64,000 nucleotides of DNA from Pseudomonas sp. St316 (GCF_018325905.1 NZ_AP021901.1:1922001-1986000); one strand, 5' to 3'; positions 54,547 to 64,000 are shown, counted from the first letter of the stretch. The notes: generated by a model from the sequence alone, not told the origin. Program-made: numbers and translations.

Positions 54547-55380
54547 TCTCGACTGGTGGCTTATTCGGCGCCAGCTTACGGGACAGACGGTGAAGCGCCG
54601 CTAATAGACAATCCACCTCCTGAGAAGGTGCGACGCATCGGCGCGGGCAACAAGGGAGCAGCAGTAGAACTGCAATCATGGCGGCTACCGAGATTCCAGA
54701 GTTGTCGGGTGCCGAATCAGTCTGCCTTCAAAGCCGAGCTCTTGCCTTGGAAAAAGCTAGTAATCAAAGAGAGGGTAGTCCGCTACGATTCTGCGATGAC
54801 AACGCCACCAGACGGCCTCCCACATAGGATCGCATCGCTGGTCCTGACTGAGTTCTTGCAAACGCAAAAAAGCCTGTTCAAATTCTTCGGACGATGCATG
54901 GTCGCCATAGTTATGAAAACGTTATCTGATCCAGAGTCCATTAGTGTGGGCGCGGTTCGGATATGTAAGTTGCTGCAACTTGAATATTGCCTCGGTCCAA
55001 CAATACCAAAAGTGCTAACTATGACAATGAACATCGGGGGGTTGGCGCGGAAATTTCGGTCATGGTCAATAAATAATTTATTCAAATCTGTATTTTAGAC
55101 GAAAGGCGATAAAATCAGGCATGAATACCTGTCAGGAGAGGTTTTCGTGCAATGACGAAAAATATATCGACCTGTTGGAAGATGACTATTTATCTACTGG
55201 ATAATCTCTTAAATAAATATTGAACCACGGGTGCTGATAATTGGCTTGACCCGTTTATAGAATATGATTGCTATTTTCGTGAGTAAGGGGGAGTGTTGAT
55301 CACATAATTCAGTTAAGAGCGATTGAGCATAACCGTTACTCGACGGGTGTTTTTTCAGAGGTCGATCGCTCAGCGAACCC
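54547..55380. other. Region with no supported gene
   Basis: A plus frame of 185 codons (54541-55098) overlaps the last NorR site and has no recognisable domain, signal or codon pattern of a Pseudomonas gene. I see only AT-rich debris and a possible promoter region. The stretch runs into the nosR remnant. Confidence 0.55.
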
Positions 55381-55865
55381 ATGCGTGCTTCCAAACTCCC
55401 AATGCCCGGTGTCCGGCGGCCATTTCACTATGGGCTGATTATTTTGTTGTGCTTGGTGTTCGATGGTTTTTTCGGATTACAGGCGAAGGACTATGGCGGG
55501 TTCGAGCAGCAGCGTGTAGAAACCATATTTCCCGGTAGCGATGGACTTTCCGAGCCTGACGGCGAGTTTAAGGTTCGCACCATGCGCACCGGCAAAGAGG
55601 TGCTCGGTTACGTGTTTCAGAGTCAGAACGTGGTAGATATTCCGGCTTACTCGGGCAACCGATCAACATGCAGGTCATCCTCGATACCCACGGCGTCATC
55701 CAGGATGCCTACGTGCTGGAGCACCATGAGCCGATTTTGCTGATCGGCATTCCCGTGGAAAAGCTTCATGCCTTCGATGCCAAATACAAAGGGGTCAAGG
55801 CCGACCGAAGGGTGGTCGTTGGCCGGTCCCGTGTGGTTAATTGCCGCCCGTGGATAATTAACTGA
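55381..55865 (+). pseudogene. nosR 5' remnant (diverged second copy)
   Basis: The frame encodes a membrane start then AKDYGGFEQQRVETIFPGS ... KEVLGYVFQSQNVVDIPAYSG, after which one base is missing near 55657 (SGK lacks an A). It resumes as MQVILDTHGVIQDAYVLEHHEPILL ... YKGVKADRRVVVGRS before ending in unrelated sequence. It corresponds to about the first 150 residues of NosR at 38411 but differs at many codons. So it is a relic of an independent nosR lineage, not a recent duplication. Confidence 0.85.
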
Positions 55866-56206
55866 TGCTTGCTAAGTGTGTCGTGTTCGCAACTCCCGGG
55901 GTTGAGCGCTGATTATTTATCTTCATGGCTCTTCCTTTAAGTTGTGTTGTGTAAGTCGCTAAAATATATTGAATTAAAATAGGGCGTGGAGGGTATGCTG
56001 GACGTCAGCAAAGCCCTGTGTACGCTCGGCACTATATCCGCGGTGATTGAATTAAAATAGCTTCTCGAAAGAAAGAAAACATCATTGAGGTATGGCTTTG
56101 CTGAAATGATTGATGTTCTGACGATGAGGAGCTCGGAGTCAATCGTATCACCACCCACCTGCCACCCTATTCCTCCCGTAGGATTGAGGGCCCTGGTCAT
56201 TTGGGG
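55866..56206. other. Intergenic debris with a 15-base direct repeat
   Basis: No gene is seen. ATTGAATTAAAATAG occurs at 55968-55982 and again at 56046-56060. Such short repeats can be left by deletion or element excision. Confidence 0.5.
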
Positions 56207-56557
56207 TTAAAAAGGGAGCAGCAGGGGGTAGGCAATGGCATTAAGATGACCTAGGAAGAGAAAACCCGAAACCAATACCGCGTTGATCGACCACGCCACT
56301 GTGAGGAAACGAGCGATCTGACCCCAGATGGGGTCACGGACATTATCCGCATTGCGCCATACAGCATTGAGCATGCAAGCGGCGTAGGCCACGAAACCCA
56401 GCAGCATCAGACCAAACAGGGAGGGGGCAACCTTGTTGAAGGCGACCAGGATCAGGCCAAATAGTACATTGCTGAGCACTACGCCGTAGAGCCAGAACAC
56501 CACCCACAACGCAGTGCTACCCTGCGAGTTTAACCTGTGCTGAAGCTTACTCATCAC
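56207..56557 (-). CDS. Small four-helix membrane protein
   Basis: A 116-residue protein with about four membrane segments (VVFWLYGVVLSNVLFGLILV, LFGLMLLGFVAYAACML, FLTVAWSINAVLVSGFLFLG) and a polar central loop RNADNVRDPIWGQIAR. I do not recognise the family. It is divergent from the P450 at 56753 and lies in the NO-metabolism block. Confidence 0.72.
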   Translation of the reverse strand: MMSKLQHRLNSQGSTALWVVFWLYGVVLSNVLFGLILVAFNKVAPSLFGLMLLGFVAYAACMLNAVWRNADNVRDPIWGQIARFLTVAWSINAVLVSGFLFLGHLNAIAYPLLLPF

Positions 56558-56752
56558 GTCTCCCTGGCCAGCTAGTGACCCGATTTTCCCTACAAGCCCG
56601 TGCAGACTTCACCCGGATGATGCCGACGTAATGGACGTCGTGCATGGTTTCAGTCTAGCGGGCTTTTCGGACATGTCCCGACCGAGTGCGGCTAGTTCGA
56701 CTAACCTTGCTACCTTTTCCAGATTCACTTGGACGGGTTTATGGAGTAAACG

Positions 56753-57955
56753 ATGGACGAGAAATCACTACCTGATTGGGATCCGAGGTCAGAAGCTGTG
56801 TTAAAGGATCAGACGACAGCCTACGACGACATGCGCCGCCGTTGCCCGGTCGCATACAGTCAATATGGCTATACGTCCTTGTTCAGGCATGAGGATGTGC
56901 TGCGCGTACTTAAGGATCATGAATCCTTCAGTAATGCGGTCTCGCGTTTTCCCTCTGTTCCCAATGGCATGGATCCGCCCGAGCATACGGTGTACCGGAA
57001 CCTCATCGAGCCTTATTTCAGCCCGGAGCATATGGATGCTTTTGCCCCGGTGTGCCGGGATATAGCTGTTCGTTTGGTGCGGGCGTTACCGGATGAAGGC
57101 CCTTCGGAACTGATAGGGGAATTTGCTCAAATCTTTGCGTTGCGGATCCAGTGTGCCTGGCTGGGCTGGCCGGCTGATCTTCATGAACCGCTGCGCCTGT
57201 GGACACTGAAGAATCACGCGGCCACGCTGGCCAGAGACGACGCTGACCTGGCCGCCGTGGCCCTCGAGTTTGACGGTTATATCAAGGATTTGCTGGAGGT
57301 GCGCCGTACGGCCGGCGCTGCTGCGCCGAATGACATCACGACCATCTTGCTACGCGATCAGTCCTTGGGAAGGACTCTGACAGACGATGAAATCGTCAGC
57401 ATTTTACGCAACTGGACGGTCGGCGAACTCGGAACCATTTCCGCTTCAGTCGGCATTCTCGCGCATTATTTGGCCATCAACTCCGAATGGCAGCAGCAAT
57501 TACGCGAACAACCCGCTCTGCTACCTGCCGCCATCGATGAAATACTGCGTATTCATGCACCGCTGATTATGAACCGTCGGGTGACTACGAAACAGGTCAT
57601 GCTGGGCGGGCGCACGCAGGCAAAGGGGGCGCGTATCGCCCTCAACTGGGCGTCGGCCAATCGGGACGAAGCGGTTTTTGGAGATCCCGATGAAATGCGC
57701 CTCGATCGCGATCCCGAGCTGAACCTGCTCTATGGTGCCGGCATTCATGTCTGCCCCGGTGCACCGCTTGCAAGACTGGAACTACGGATCGTGATGGAAG
57801 AGCTGCTGGGCCGCACCAGTCGGATTGCACTAGCGATGGATAAGGAACCAGTGAACGCGTTTTTCCCTGCTAGCGGGTTTTCTTCTCTACCCCTGCGGAT
57901 TCAAAAACCGTCTTCCCAAGCTTTGGGAGCCTGCCTGCCCCCCGAGATCCCATGA
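56753..57955 (+). CDS. Cytochrome P450 without the usual I-helix acid/alcohol pair
   Basis: This 400-residue P450 has heme loop YGAGIHVCPG with thiolate Cys334 and the ExxR helix DEILRIHAP. The I helix reads RNWTVGELGTISASVG, where the canonical Asp/Glu-Thr pair becomes Leu-Gly. Fungal NO-reducing P450nor also lacks this pair, and the gene lies between nor and norR-norVW, so a role in NO handling is possible but unproved. A TGGAGTAA ribosome site precedes the ATG. It is convergent with norR. Confidence 0.88.
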   Translation: MDEKSLPDWDPRSEAVLKDQTTAYDDMRRRCPVAYSQYGYTSLFRHEDVLRVLKDHESFSNAVSRFPSVPNGMDPPEHTVYRNLIEPYFSPEHMDAFAPVCRDIAVRLVRALPDEGPSELIGEFAQIFALRIQCAWLGWPADLHEPLRLWTLKNHAATLARDDADLAAVALEFDGYIKDLLEVRRTAGAAAPNDITTILLRDQSLGRTLTDDEIVSILRNWTVGELGTISASVGILAHYLAINSEWQQQLREQPALLPAAIDEILRIHAPLIMNRRVTTKQVMLGGRTQAKGARIALNWASANRDEAVFGDPDEMRLDRDPELNLLYGAGIHVCPGAPLARLELRIVMEELLGRTSRIALAMDKEPVNAFFPASGFSSLPLRIQKPSSQALGACLPPEIP

Positions 57956-58078
57956 TCTCCAGACAGTCCTTTAATGCTGGATGGCTTGGCGGCGGGACCG
58001 ACGGCCTTGACTGACTGCAATCGGCCAGTCGATCAATGCTTGGTTCTGGTTGAATTGAGCCCTGATCGGCCGTGAGTG

Positions 58079-59602
58079 TTATTTCAAACCAAGCCGCTTC
58101 GCCAGTCGGTGCAGGTTAGCTACGTCCATATCCAGCATTCGAGCACAGGCAGACCATTTCCTTGCGCAATTATTCAGCGTGTTATCAATCAGCTGACGCT
58201 GGAAGTCATCCGTCGCATCCCGCAGGCCCTGTTCAACGCCGAGGAAAGATACATCCAGAGCAACAGGCGGCGCTACCATCTGCTCGGGTACTTGATTGAA
58301 ATGCTGTGCTTCAAGCAGCAGCTCGTCACTTTGCTGGGTCGCGCGAGCAATGATCGTCGCCCGATAAACAGCGTGCTCCAGTTCGCGAACGTTTCCTGGC
58401 CACGTGTACTGCTTGAGCAACGACAGACAGTTGGCAGCCAAAGCCACCCGTTTCAATCCCATGCGTTCCCGGCTCTGCTCGCAGAAAAAACCCGCTAGCA
58501 ACGTGATGTCCTGATCACGCTCACGCAGTGGTGGTACATGCACAGGGAATACGCTTAAACGGTGGAACAGGTCTGCACGGAACCGATTGTTCAACACCTC
58601 CTGCTTCAGATCACGATTGGTCGCGGCAAGCACCCGTACGTTGACCCGCAAGACGTTATCGTCACCAACCCGTTGCAGGTCGCCGTATTGCAGTACCCGC
58701 AACAGTTTTGCTTGCAGATTCAATGACAGTTCACCGATTTCGTCGAGAAACAGTGTGCCGTTATCAGCCATTTCGAACTTGCCGGTGCGATGATGGATTG
58801 CACCGGTAAAAGCCCCTTTGACATGGCCGAACAACTCACTTTCAGCCACTGATTCCGGTAGCGCAGCGCAGTTCAGATAAACCACAGACTGACCGGCGCG
58901 CGATGAACCTTCATGTATGGCCTTGGCGACCAGTTCTTTGCCGACTCCGGTTTCTCCAGTGATCAAGACGTTCAGGTCGGAACCTGCCACCATTTCGATC
59001 TCTCTCTTCAACTGTCGCATGACTTCGCTGAGCCCGACCATTTCGGTGCCGGGTTTGCCCGCCGGGATATTGCTGATGGAGAGAGGCGTAATTGTCTGAC
59101 TTTCCAGTTGCTCCACCAGCAATGCATTGGCCAAGGCAGCAGAAGCGAGGGCTCCCACAAGTCGCAGCTCTTCGTCGCTGAAGTGATCAAACTGTGCCGG
59201 GTCCATGCCATCGATCGTCAACGCACCAATCAGTGTCTGGTCCGCGAACAACGGCAATCCGATGCAGGCATGCACTTTGAGGTCCTGCCGGTTCGGTATC
59301 AGTCCGTCATAGGGATCAGGCAAATGACTCTCTGCCGGAAAGCGCACCACGTCACCGGCGCGAGCGATGGCTTCCAGTCGCGGATGTGCATCAAGGCTGA
59401 AGCGACGCCCCAGAACATCCGGTGCCAGGCCGTCAATCGCCAGCGGACGGAACTGTCGCTGTTCATAACGCAACAAGGCAGAAGCGTCGCAACCCAGCAA
59501 TTGGCGCAAGGTATTGATTAGACGTTGAAAGCGATCCTGATGGGAAATGCCGCTTTGCAACTGAATAGCGATGCGCGCCAAGGATTCAACGGACAGACTC
59601 AT
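58079..59602 (-). CDS. norR: NorR, NO-responsive sigma-54 activator
   Basis: This 507-residue regulator has an N-terminal GAF domain (about 20-175) that holds the NO-sensing iron in the family, a AAA+ domain with GETGVGKE, the sigma-54-contacting GAFTGA loop and [15 protein letters not shown], and a C-terminal Fis-type HTH ([34 protein letters not shown]). It is divergent from norV; the 156 bases between hold its three binding sites and the sigma-54 promoter. Confidence 0.95.
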   Translation of the reverse strand: MSLSVESLARIAIQLQSGISHQDRFQRLINTLRQLLGCDASALLRYEQRQFRPLAIDGLAPDVLGRRFSLDAHPRLEAIARAGDVVRFPAESHLPDPYDGLIPNRQDLKVHACIGLPLFADQTLIGALTIDGMDPAQFDHFSDEELRLVGALASAALANALLVEQLESQTITPLSISNIPAGKPGTEMVGLSEVMRQLKREIEMVAGSDLNVLITGETGVGKELVAKAIHEGSSRAGQSVVYLNCAALPESVAESELFGHVKGAFTGAIHHRTGKFEMADNGTLFLDEIGELSLNLQAKLLRVLQYGDLQRVGDDNVLRVNVRVLAATNRDLKQEVLNNRFRADLFHRLSVFPVHVPPLRERDQDITLLAGFFCEQSRERMGLKRVALAANCLSLLKQYTWPGNVRELEHAVYRATIIARATQQSDELLLEAQHFNQVPEQMVAPPVALDVSFLGVEQGLRDATDDFQRQLIDNTLNNCARKWSACARMLDMDVANLHRLAKRLGLK

Positions 59603-59607
59603 GTTTT

Positions 59608-59662
59608 GTCACTTTGACAATGATTAGTCATAAAGACAGTAAACGGGTAATGTCATATTGAC
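59608..59662 (+). promoter_or_regulatory. Three NorR enhancer sites upstream of norV
   Basis: GTCACTTTGAC (59608-59618), GTCATAAAGAC (59627-59637) and GTCATATTGAC (59652-59662) match the known GT-N7-AC NorR core. Three tandem sites are the standard for norVW promoters. The last ends 43 bases before the -24 element. Confidence 0.88.
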
Positions 59663-59704
59663 AATATTTTTTTATTTGTCGTTTAAAATCAATGTCTTAT
59701 TATC

Positions 59705-59719
59705 TGGCACGAACATTGC
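59705..59719 (+). promoter_or_regulatory. Sigma-54 promoter of norVW
   Basis: TGGCAC-N5-TTGC, an exact match to the -24/-12 consensus, 40 bases before the norV ATG. Confidence 0.92.
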
Positions 59720-59758
59720 CATCTTCGGTGTAGAAATCATTTTTTACCGAGGTAGGTT

Positions 59759-61201
59759 ATGTCAATTCTCGTCAAGAACAACATCCATTGGGTCGGTCAG
59801 CGCGATTGGGAAGTGCGGGACTTTCATGGCACAGAATACAAATGCCACAAAGGTAGCAGTTACAACAGCTATCTGATCCGTGAAGAAAAGACCGTGCTGA
59901 TTGATACGGTTGATCACAGGTTCAGCCGGGAGTTCATACAGAACCTGGCGATGGAAATCGACCTGAACACGCTGGACTATATCGTCATCAATCATGCCGA
60001 AGAGGACCATGCAGGGGCGCTGACAGAACTGATGTCGCTGATCCCGAATACGCCGATCTATTGCACCGCCAATGGCGTGGACTCGATCAACGGTCATCAC
60101 CATCATCCAGAGTGGGATTTCCACGTCGTACATACCGGCGATACCCTAAATGTCGGCAATGGCAAACAGCTGGTTTTCGTGGAAACTCCGATGCTGCATT
60201 GGCCAGACAGCATGATGACGTACATAACCGGCGATGCCGTACTGTTCAGTAACGACGCCTTTGGCCAACATTACTGCGACGAACACCTGTTTAATGATGA
60301 AGTGGATCAAAACGAACTGTTCGATCAGTGCCAACGTTACTACGCCAATATCCTCACGCCATTCAGTCGTCTGGTCATTCCTAAGATTACCGAGATCCTC
60401 GGTTTCAATCTGCCGGTCGATATGATTGCCACCGCTCATGGCGTGGTGTGGCGTGATAATCCGACGCAGATTGTGCACCGCTATCTGGAATGGGCGGCGG
60501 ACTATCAGGAGGACCGCATCACATTGTTCTACGACACCATGTCGAATAACACCCGCATGATGGCCGATGCCATCGCACAAGGCATTCACGAAGTTGATCC
60601 GGGTGTGGCGGTGAAGATTTTCAACGTCTCGCGCCACGACAAGAATGAGATTCTGACCAACGTGTTCCGCTCAAAAGGTGTTCTGGTGGGCTCGTCCACC
60701 ATGAACAACGTCATGATGCCGAAAGTCGCCGCCCTGCTGGAGGAAATAACCGGGCTGCGTTTTCGTAACAAAAAGGCTTCGGCGTTTGGCAGTTACGGCT
60801 GGAATGGTGGGGCGGTAGACCGCATTCAGACACGCTTGATGGACGCTGGTTTTGAAACCACATTGACGCTCAAAGCCAAGTGGCGGCCAGACGGTGACTC
60901 GCTTGAGGTTTGCCGAGCTCATGGCCGTGAAATCGCTCGGCAATGGGCGCTGCAACCATCGACGCAAGCACAAGTCGCACGATCTGCCGCAGCCACAACT
61001 GCCCAGGCAGAACCAATCGCGGACAACGGCCCGCGCATGCAGTGCAGTGTCTGCCAATGGATTTACGACCCGGCGATCGGGGAACCAATGCAGGATGTGC
61101 AGGCCGATACGGCCTGGTGTGATGTGCCTGATTACTTCCTGTGCCCGGAATGTTCACTGGGTAAATCGGTATTCGATGAGCTTGCTTCGGAGGCGAAATG
61201 A
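59759..61201 (+). CDS. norV: Flavorubredoxin, NO reductase
   Basis: The 480-residue flavodiiron protein has the beta-lactamase-like diiron site HAEEDHAG and further His/Asp in the N-terminal domain, a flavodoxin domain ([34 protein letters not shown]), and a C-terminal rubredoxin with CSVC and CPEC. It reduces NO to N2O in the cytoplasm as detoxification. It overlaps norW by four bases. Confidence 0.96.
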   Translation: MSILVKNNIHWVGQRDWEVRDFHGTEYKCHKGSSYNSYLIREEKTVLIDTVDHRFSREFIQNLAMEIDLNTLDYIVINHAEEDHAGALTELMSLIPNTPIYCTANGVDSINGHHHHPEWDFHVVHTGDTLNVGNGKQLVFVETPMLHWPDSMMTYITGDAVLFSNDAFGQHYCDEHLFNDEVDQNELFDQCQRYYANILTPFSRLVIPKITEILGFNLPVDMIATAHGVVWRDNPTQIVHRYLEWAADYQEDRITLFYDTMSNNTRMMADAIAQGIHEVDPGVAVKIFNVSRHDKNEILTNVFRSKGVLVGSSTMNNVMMPKVAALLEEITGLRFRNKKASAFGSYGWNGGAVDRIQTRLMDAGFETTLTLKAKWRPDGDSLEVCRAHGREIARQWALQPSTQAQVARSAAATTAQAEPIADNGPRMQCSVCQWIYDPAIGEPMQDVQADTAWCDVPDYFLCPECSLGKSVFDELASEAK

Positions 61202-62331
61202 ACAAGGAAATCGTCATTGTGGGCTCCGGCTTCGCTGCTCGTCAGGTGGTCAAGAACTTGCGCAGGCTCGATGCAGCGGTGCCCATTCGGCTGATTGCTG
61301 CAGACAGTTGCGATGAGTACAACAAGCCCGACCTGAGTCACGTCATCAGTCTCAATCAGACAGCGGACGACATGACTCGTCAGTCTGCGGCGGAGTTTGC
61401 CGAGATGTATCGGTTAACCCTGAATGCTGGTTGCCAGCTGACTGCAATTGATCGTGAAAACAAGCGTGTCAGCGCCGGCAGTGAGGCGTTCAGCTACGAC
61501 AAACTGATTCTTGCCACGGGTGCGCAAGCCATCGTTCCGCCAATTCCCGGACGGGAGTGGATGGTGACTTTGAATAGTCAGCAAGAATACCGTCATGCAC
61601 AACACGCTCTGAGAGCGGCAGAGCGCGTACTGATTCTGGGAGCCGGCTTGATTGGCAGTGAACTGGCAATGGATGTCAATCGTGCCGGAAAGCAAGTGGT
61701 ACTGATGGATAAGTCCTGCAGCCTGCTGGCATCGTTGCTGCCTGTTGAGGTGAGTAGCCGCTTGCAGCATCGGTTATGCCAGATGGGGGTGGAAATGGTG
61801 TTCAACCAGGCTTTGGAATCCATTGAAAAGAGAGACGATAGCCTGTTGGCGACTTTGTCCAATGGCCGGCAAATCACCACCGATGTGATCATTGCCTCAA
61901 TCGGATTGAAACCTGATACGACGTTAGCGGCGCAGGCTGGCCTACGGGTTGATCGTGGCATTGAAGTTGATGAACGCATGTGCACCTCTGACCCACACAT
62001 ATTTGCCGTTGGCGATTGCGCGCAAATCCAGGGCAAGCTGCTGCCGTTTCTACAACCCATTCAGTTAAGCGCCATGACCCTGGCGAGTAATGTGCTGGGT
62101 GGCGATGAGCAAGTGAAGTTCCCGGCGATGCTGGTGAAGATCAAGACCCCGGAAATGCCGCTGCACCTGGCCGGAGAAACCAACCGGAAGGACTTGCAAT
62201 GGCAGATCAACCTTGAGGCACAGGGGCTGGTAGCCAAAGGGCTGGACATGGCAGGGCAGCTGCGGGCGTTTGTCGTCAGTGAAGACCAAATGAAGCAGGC
62301 CTTTACATTACTACGGCAACTCTCGTTGTAA
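61198..62331 (+). CDS. norW: NADH:flavorubredoxin reductase
   Basis: This 377-residue FAD/NADH oxidoreductase starts [21 protein letters not shown] (Rossmann), has [18 protein letters not shown] (NADH-binding) and [22 protein letters not shown] (FAD). It passes electrons from NADH to the rubredoxin domain of NorV. Its start overlaps the norV stop codon. Confidence 0.95.
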   Translation: MNKEIVIVGSGFAARQVVKNLRRLDAAVPIRLIAADSCDEYNKPDLSHVISLNQTADDMTRQSAAEFAEMYRLTLNAGCQLTAIDRENKRVSAGSEAFSYDKLILATGAQAIVPPIPGREWMVTLNSQQEYRHAQHALRAAERVLILGAGLIGSELAMDVNRAGKQVVLMDKSCSLLASLLPVEVSSRLQHRLCQMGVEMVFNQALESIEKRDDSLLATLSNGRQITTDVIIASIGLKPDTTLAAQAGLRVDRGIEVDERMCTSDPHIFAVGDCAQIQGKLLPFLQPIQLSAMTLASNVLGGDEQVKFPAMLVKIKTPEMPLHLAGETNRKDLQWQINLEAQGLVAKGLDMAGQLRAFVVSEDQMKQAFTLLRQLSL

Positions 62332-63060
62332 ATAAAATTGGCAGGGCTCACCCGGATCGACCAATCGCGCTGAGTGTTTTGTTCTTCCTAGACTTATTAT
62401 CGACGTCAAGTCTGCAATCGCCAGATCGGCTTTGAGTAATTGACGTTAGACCGTCTTGCCGAACAAAAGCCGGACTTGTGTGATCGCGACTTGTATATCA
62501 TGCAACCGGCCTTGACCTGCGTTGGCATGGTTTACTATCAAGAGTTCCCGAGCAAAATGCAGCTGTACCGCTTGATGTGGGCCTCGTCAGCCTTCGAAAA
62601 CAGGAGAGCACAGTTCTAGGCCTAGGCTAGGCCGAACGGGTTGCGTTTCGTGCCGGGGGTGGCAGAAGGCGCGGATGGAGCAGCAGGTTCTTGTTTGGTT
62701 CGGTGGGTTCCGAGTTTCATCATCACCCTAGCCGCTCAATTCCTCAATCGTTGAGCCAGCGCAGCGCCATAAAGTTCTGTGTACTCATCGAACACGAGCC
62801 GCGCCCACTGGTTTTGGGAATGTATTGAGGTTGGGCGCGGTCAGGCGTTGCATCATGTTATTTACCGTTCTGGTAGGCTCACCGTTCGTAACGGCGGCGC
62901 GCGTTCGTCCAATTGGCTACGGATGTAATCCAGTAGCGCAGCTTGGAATAAACCCCTTTTTGACCGTTGAAGTACTTTAAAAACAAGTCCAAAATTAAGT
63001 CTTTTCCTGCTCCGGCAAGAAAAGAAACCCCTTATATTTCAATGGGTCGGACGCCAGATA
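62332..63060. other. Intergenic region with a possible ICE-gene remnant
   Basis: An open frame at 62440-62619 (TTG start) encodes LTLDRLAEQKPDLCDRDLYI, MQPALTCVGMVYYQEFPSKM and QLYRLMWASSAFENRRAQF. Its good codon use and lack of other features suggest the end of a larger gene, perhaps an element protein; I cannot name it. Minus-strand pieces around 62820-62940 may be similar scraps. No complete gene is present. Confidence 0.4.
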
Positions 63061-63063
63061 CGA

Positions 63064-63081
63064 GTCTCGTTTCCCGCTCCA
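63064..63081 (+). other. ICEclc-type att core (tRNA-Gly 3' end)
   Basis: The 18 bases GTCTCGTTTCCCGCTCCA are identical to the 3' end of tRNA-Gly(GCC), which is the attachment core used by ICEclc-family integrases. The three preceding bases CGA also fit the tRNA T-arm, but further upstream the tRNA is absent, so this is an att site and not a tRNA gene. An IntB13-like gene begins about 225 bases downstream, the standard layout. Confidence 0.8.
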
Positions 63082-63122
63082 ATTATTTTGCTATAGACTT
63101 CCATTGAAGTATGTAGAGATCA

Positions 63123-63148
63123 AAAAAAGAGGCTTAGGTCTCTTTTTT
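63123..63148. terminator. Rho-independent terminator between att core and integrase
   Basis: Nine-base stem AAAAAAGAG / CTCTTTTTT with an eight-base loop GCTTAGGT. It follows the att core as in other tRNA-integrated elements. Confidence 0.72.
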
Positions 63149-63305
63149 AGTTCCAGTAAAGTCTATTCTGTTACATTGGCATCCGCGATTTTTTAGTACA
63201 TTTTTTAGTACATCAATTCGACGCTTGGTAAATCAGTTTTTAGAGCTGCTTGGCACTCTGATGGCTGTACAACACTCCTTCATTCATATGAGTGGAGTTA
63301 GTACA

Positions 63306-63650
63306 ATGGTTCTTACCGATACGGCGGTCCGGCACGCCAAACCTAGCGCAAAAAACTACACCCTTTCTGACTTTGACGGCCTTGCGCTTTTCGTGAATAC
63401 GAAGGGCACCAAGAGCTGGCACTTCCGTTTTTCTTGGGCGGGCAAACAGCCTCGTATTTCGCTCGGTACTTATCCTGAAATAGGTCTACGCGATGCTCGC
63501 GTTCTGCGTGATATCGCCAGGGCGCTGATCGCGAAGGGTATCGATCCCCGCGATCAGCGACGCCTTGAGCGCAATGCCAAGCTGTTGACCTGCAAAGCGC
63601 CTCCTGAGCATCGTTTTAGCGTTGATGTGTTGCAAATCCTCGGTCCTTGA
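63306..63650 (+). pseudogene. IntB13-like integrase, truncated after the N-terminal domain
   Basis: The frame from ATG 63306 encodes MVLTDTAVRHAKPSAKNYTL, SDFDGLALFVNTKGTKSWHF and RFSWAGKQPRISLGTYPEIGLRDARVLRDIARALIAKGIDPRDQRR, the DUF4102 arm-binding domain of ICEclc/P4-type integrases. It stops at 63650 after 114 residues; the family has 400-650 and a catalytic domain with the R...H-R...Y residues, which is absent. The gene is therefore inactive. Confidence 0.85.
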
Positions 63651-63758
63651 GGGAGGGGCGCGGCATCATCCGAAGGCGTGCCTCTTAACCCTATTTATGC
63701 CTCGGGATGAGTGAAGGGTCGGACAGGTGCATTCTGCCGTCCAGGTTAGCCAGCCACT
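63490..63758 (+). repeat. Direct repeat copy 2 (integrase plus RES-gene fragment)
   Basis: This copy matches 37168-37602 in orientation and order: integrase codons, GC-rich linker and RES-domain start, without the 157 extra bases of copy 1. The two copies differ at scattered positions, so the duplication is not very recent. Confidence 0.75.
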
Positions 63759-64000
63759 ACACCTGGTTGATTTGTCCAGCGTGCCCCTGCGTAGGTTGGG
63801 CGTCACCAGCAAGCAATTGATCGACACTGAGAAAGATCAATGCCCCGCGTCGCGCAAATGGGCAGAGGCGACCCTCCGTCAATACCCTGATGTGCAATGG
63901 CTGTCGTGGGTGTCGGGACAAGATGACTCGGCACGTGCGGTGGTGCTTTTCGGTGACCGGATTTCTGAGGGTGCGTTCCATCCGCAGGGGGGCGTCACGC
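63727..64000 (+). pseudogene. RES-domain (NAD+ phosphorylase-type toxin) gene fragment, runs off window
   Basis: The frame reads HLVDLSSVPLRRLGVTSKQL ... CPASRKWAEATLRQYPDV ... LSWVSGQDDSARAVVLFGDR, which has the spacing of the RES domain of type II toxin-antitoxin modules. The N-terminal part is missing, replaced by the integrase fragment. The C-terminus lies beyond the window. No Xre-type antitoxin gene is visible upstream. A GTG at 63727 could start it but the truncation argues against function. Confidence 0.62.

Noticed and set aside
54541..55098. Plus frame of 185 residues after the second NorR array
   Set aside because: No domain, no ribosome site, begins inside a predicted regulatory site, and composition is unlike a Pseudomonas gene.
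63040..63084. tRNA-Gly gene
   Set aside because: Only the last 21 bases match; acceptor 5' strand, D arm and anticodon arm are missing, so it is an att core.
1..64000. CRISPR arrays and rRNA genes
   Set aside because: No regularly spaced repeats and no rRNA-like stretches were seen on either strand.

Overview
The window looks like a Pseudomonas chromosome, probably of the fluorescens/putida-like groups. This is an inference from GC-rich codon use, Pseudomonas-type gene layouts, sigma-54/NorR control of norVW, and an integrative-element att core identical to the 3' end of tRNA-Gly. It holds two accessory blocks joined by mobile-element debris.

Region 1 (about 1-28 kb) is a large catabolic cluster in several operons. 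It encodes a CoA ligase, a Rieske dioxygenase (alpha and beta), a small ferredoxin, a P450, an extradiol ring-cleavage dioxygenase and three fumarylacetoacetase-fold hydrolases. It also encodes two ACMSD-like amidohydrolases, three short-chain dehydrogenases, three acyl-CoA dehydrogenases, an enoyl-CoA hydratase, a 3-hydroxyacyl-CoA dehydrogenase and a thiolase. An SCP2-thiolase-like protein is coupled to a DUF35 partner. Ligase, Rieske pair, SCP2-thiolase-like protein and DUF35 are the same set as in the ibuprofen (ipf) route, which suggests breakdown of an aryl-alkanoic acid through its CoA thioester, then meta cleavage and beta-oxidation-type steps. The substrate cannot be read from sequence. 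A 25-bp dyad (TGNACA-N13-TGTNNA) occurs at seven promoters, with a weaker eighth at the ligase. The TetR gene inside the cluster is the likely regulator. Glutathione peroxidase and an extra panC close the block.

Region 2 (29-38 kb) is mixed: a Cache-domain protein, an MFS exporter, a TetR regulator, a tripartite efflux operon whose MFS gene has lost its 5' end, a lone integrating-conjugative-element gene, and fragments of an integrase, an RES-domain gene and an IS3 transposase.

Region 3 (38-62.3 kb) is a denitrification and nitric-oxide island. It carries nosRZDFYL, a cytochrome c551, norCBQD (with a diheme NorC), a cytochrome P450 lacking the usual I-helix acid/alcohol pair, and norR-norVW with three NorR sites and a sigma-54 promoter. 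Remnants of other norD and nosR copies are present. A second three-site NorR array with almost the same geometry precedes a glycine-zipper gene. No nitrite reductase is in the window.

Region 4 (62.3-64 kb) ends the island with the tRNA-Gly att core, a truncated IntB13-like integrase and an RES-domain fragment. The integrase/RES segment repeats the one at 37.2-37.6 kb in direct orientation, so the nos-nor block is bracketed by homologous integrase debris.
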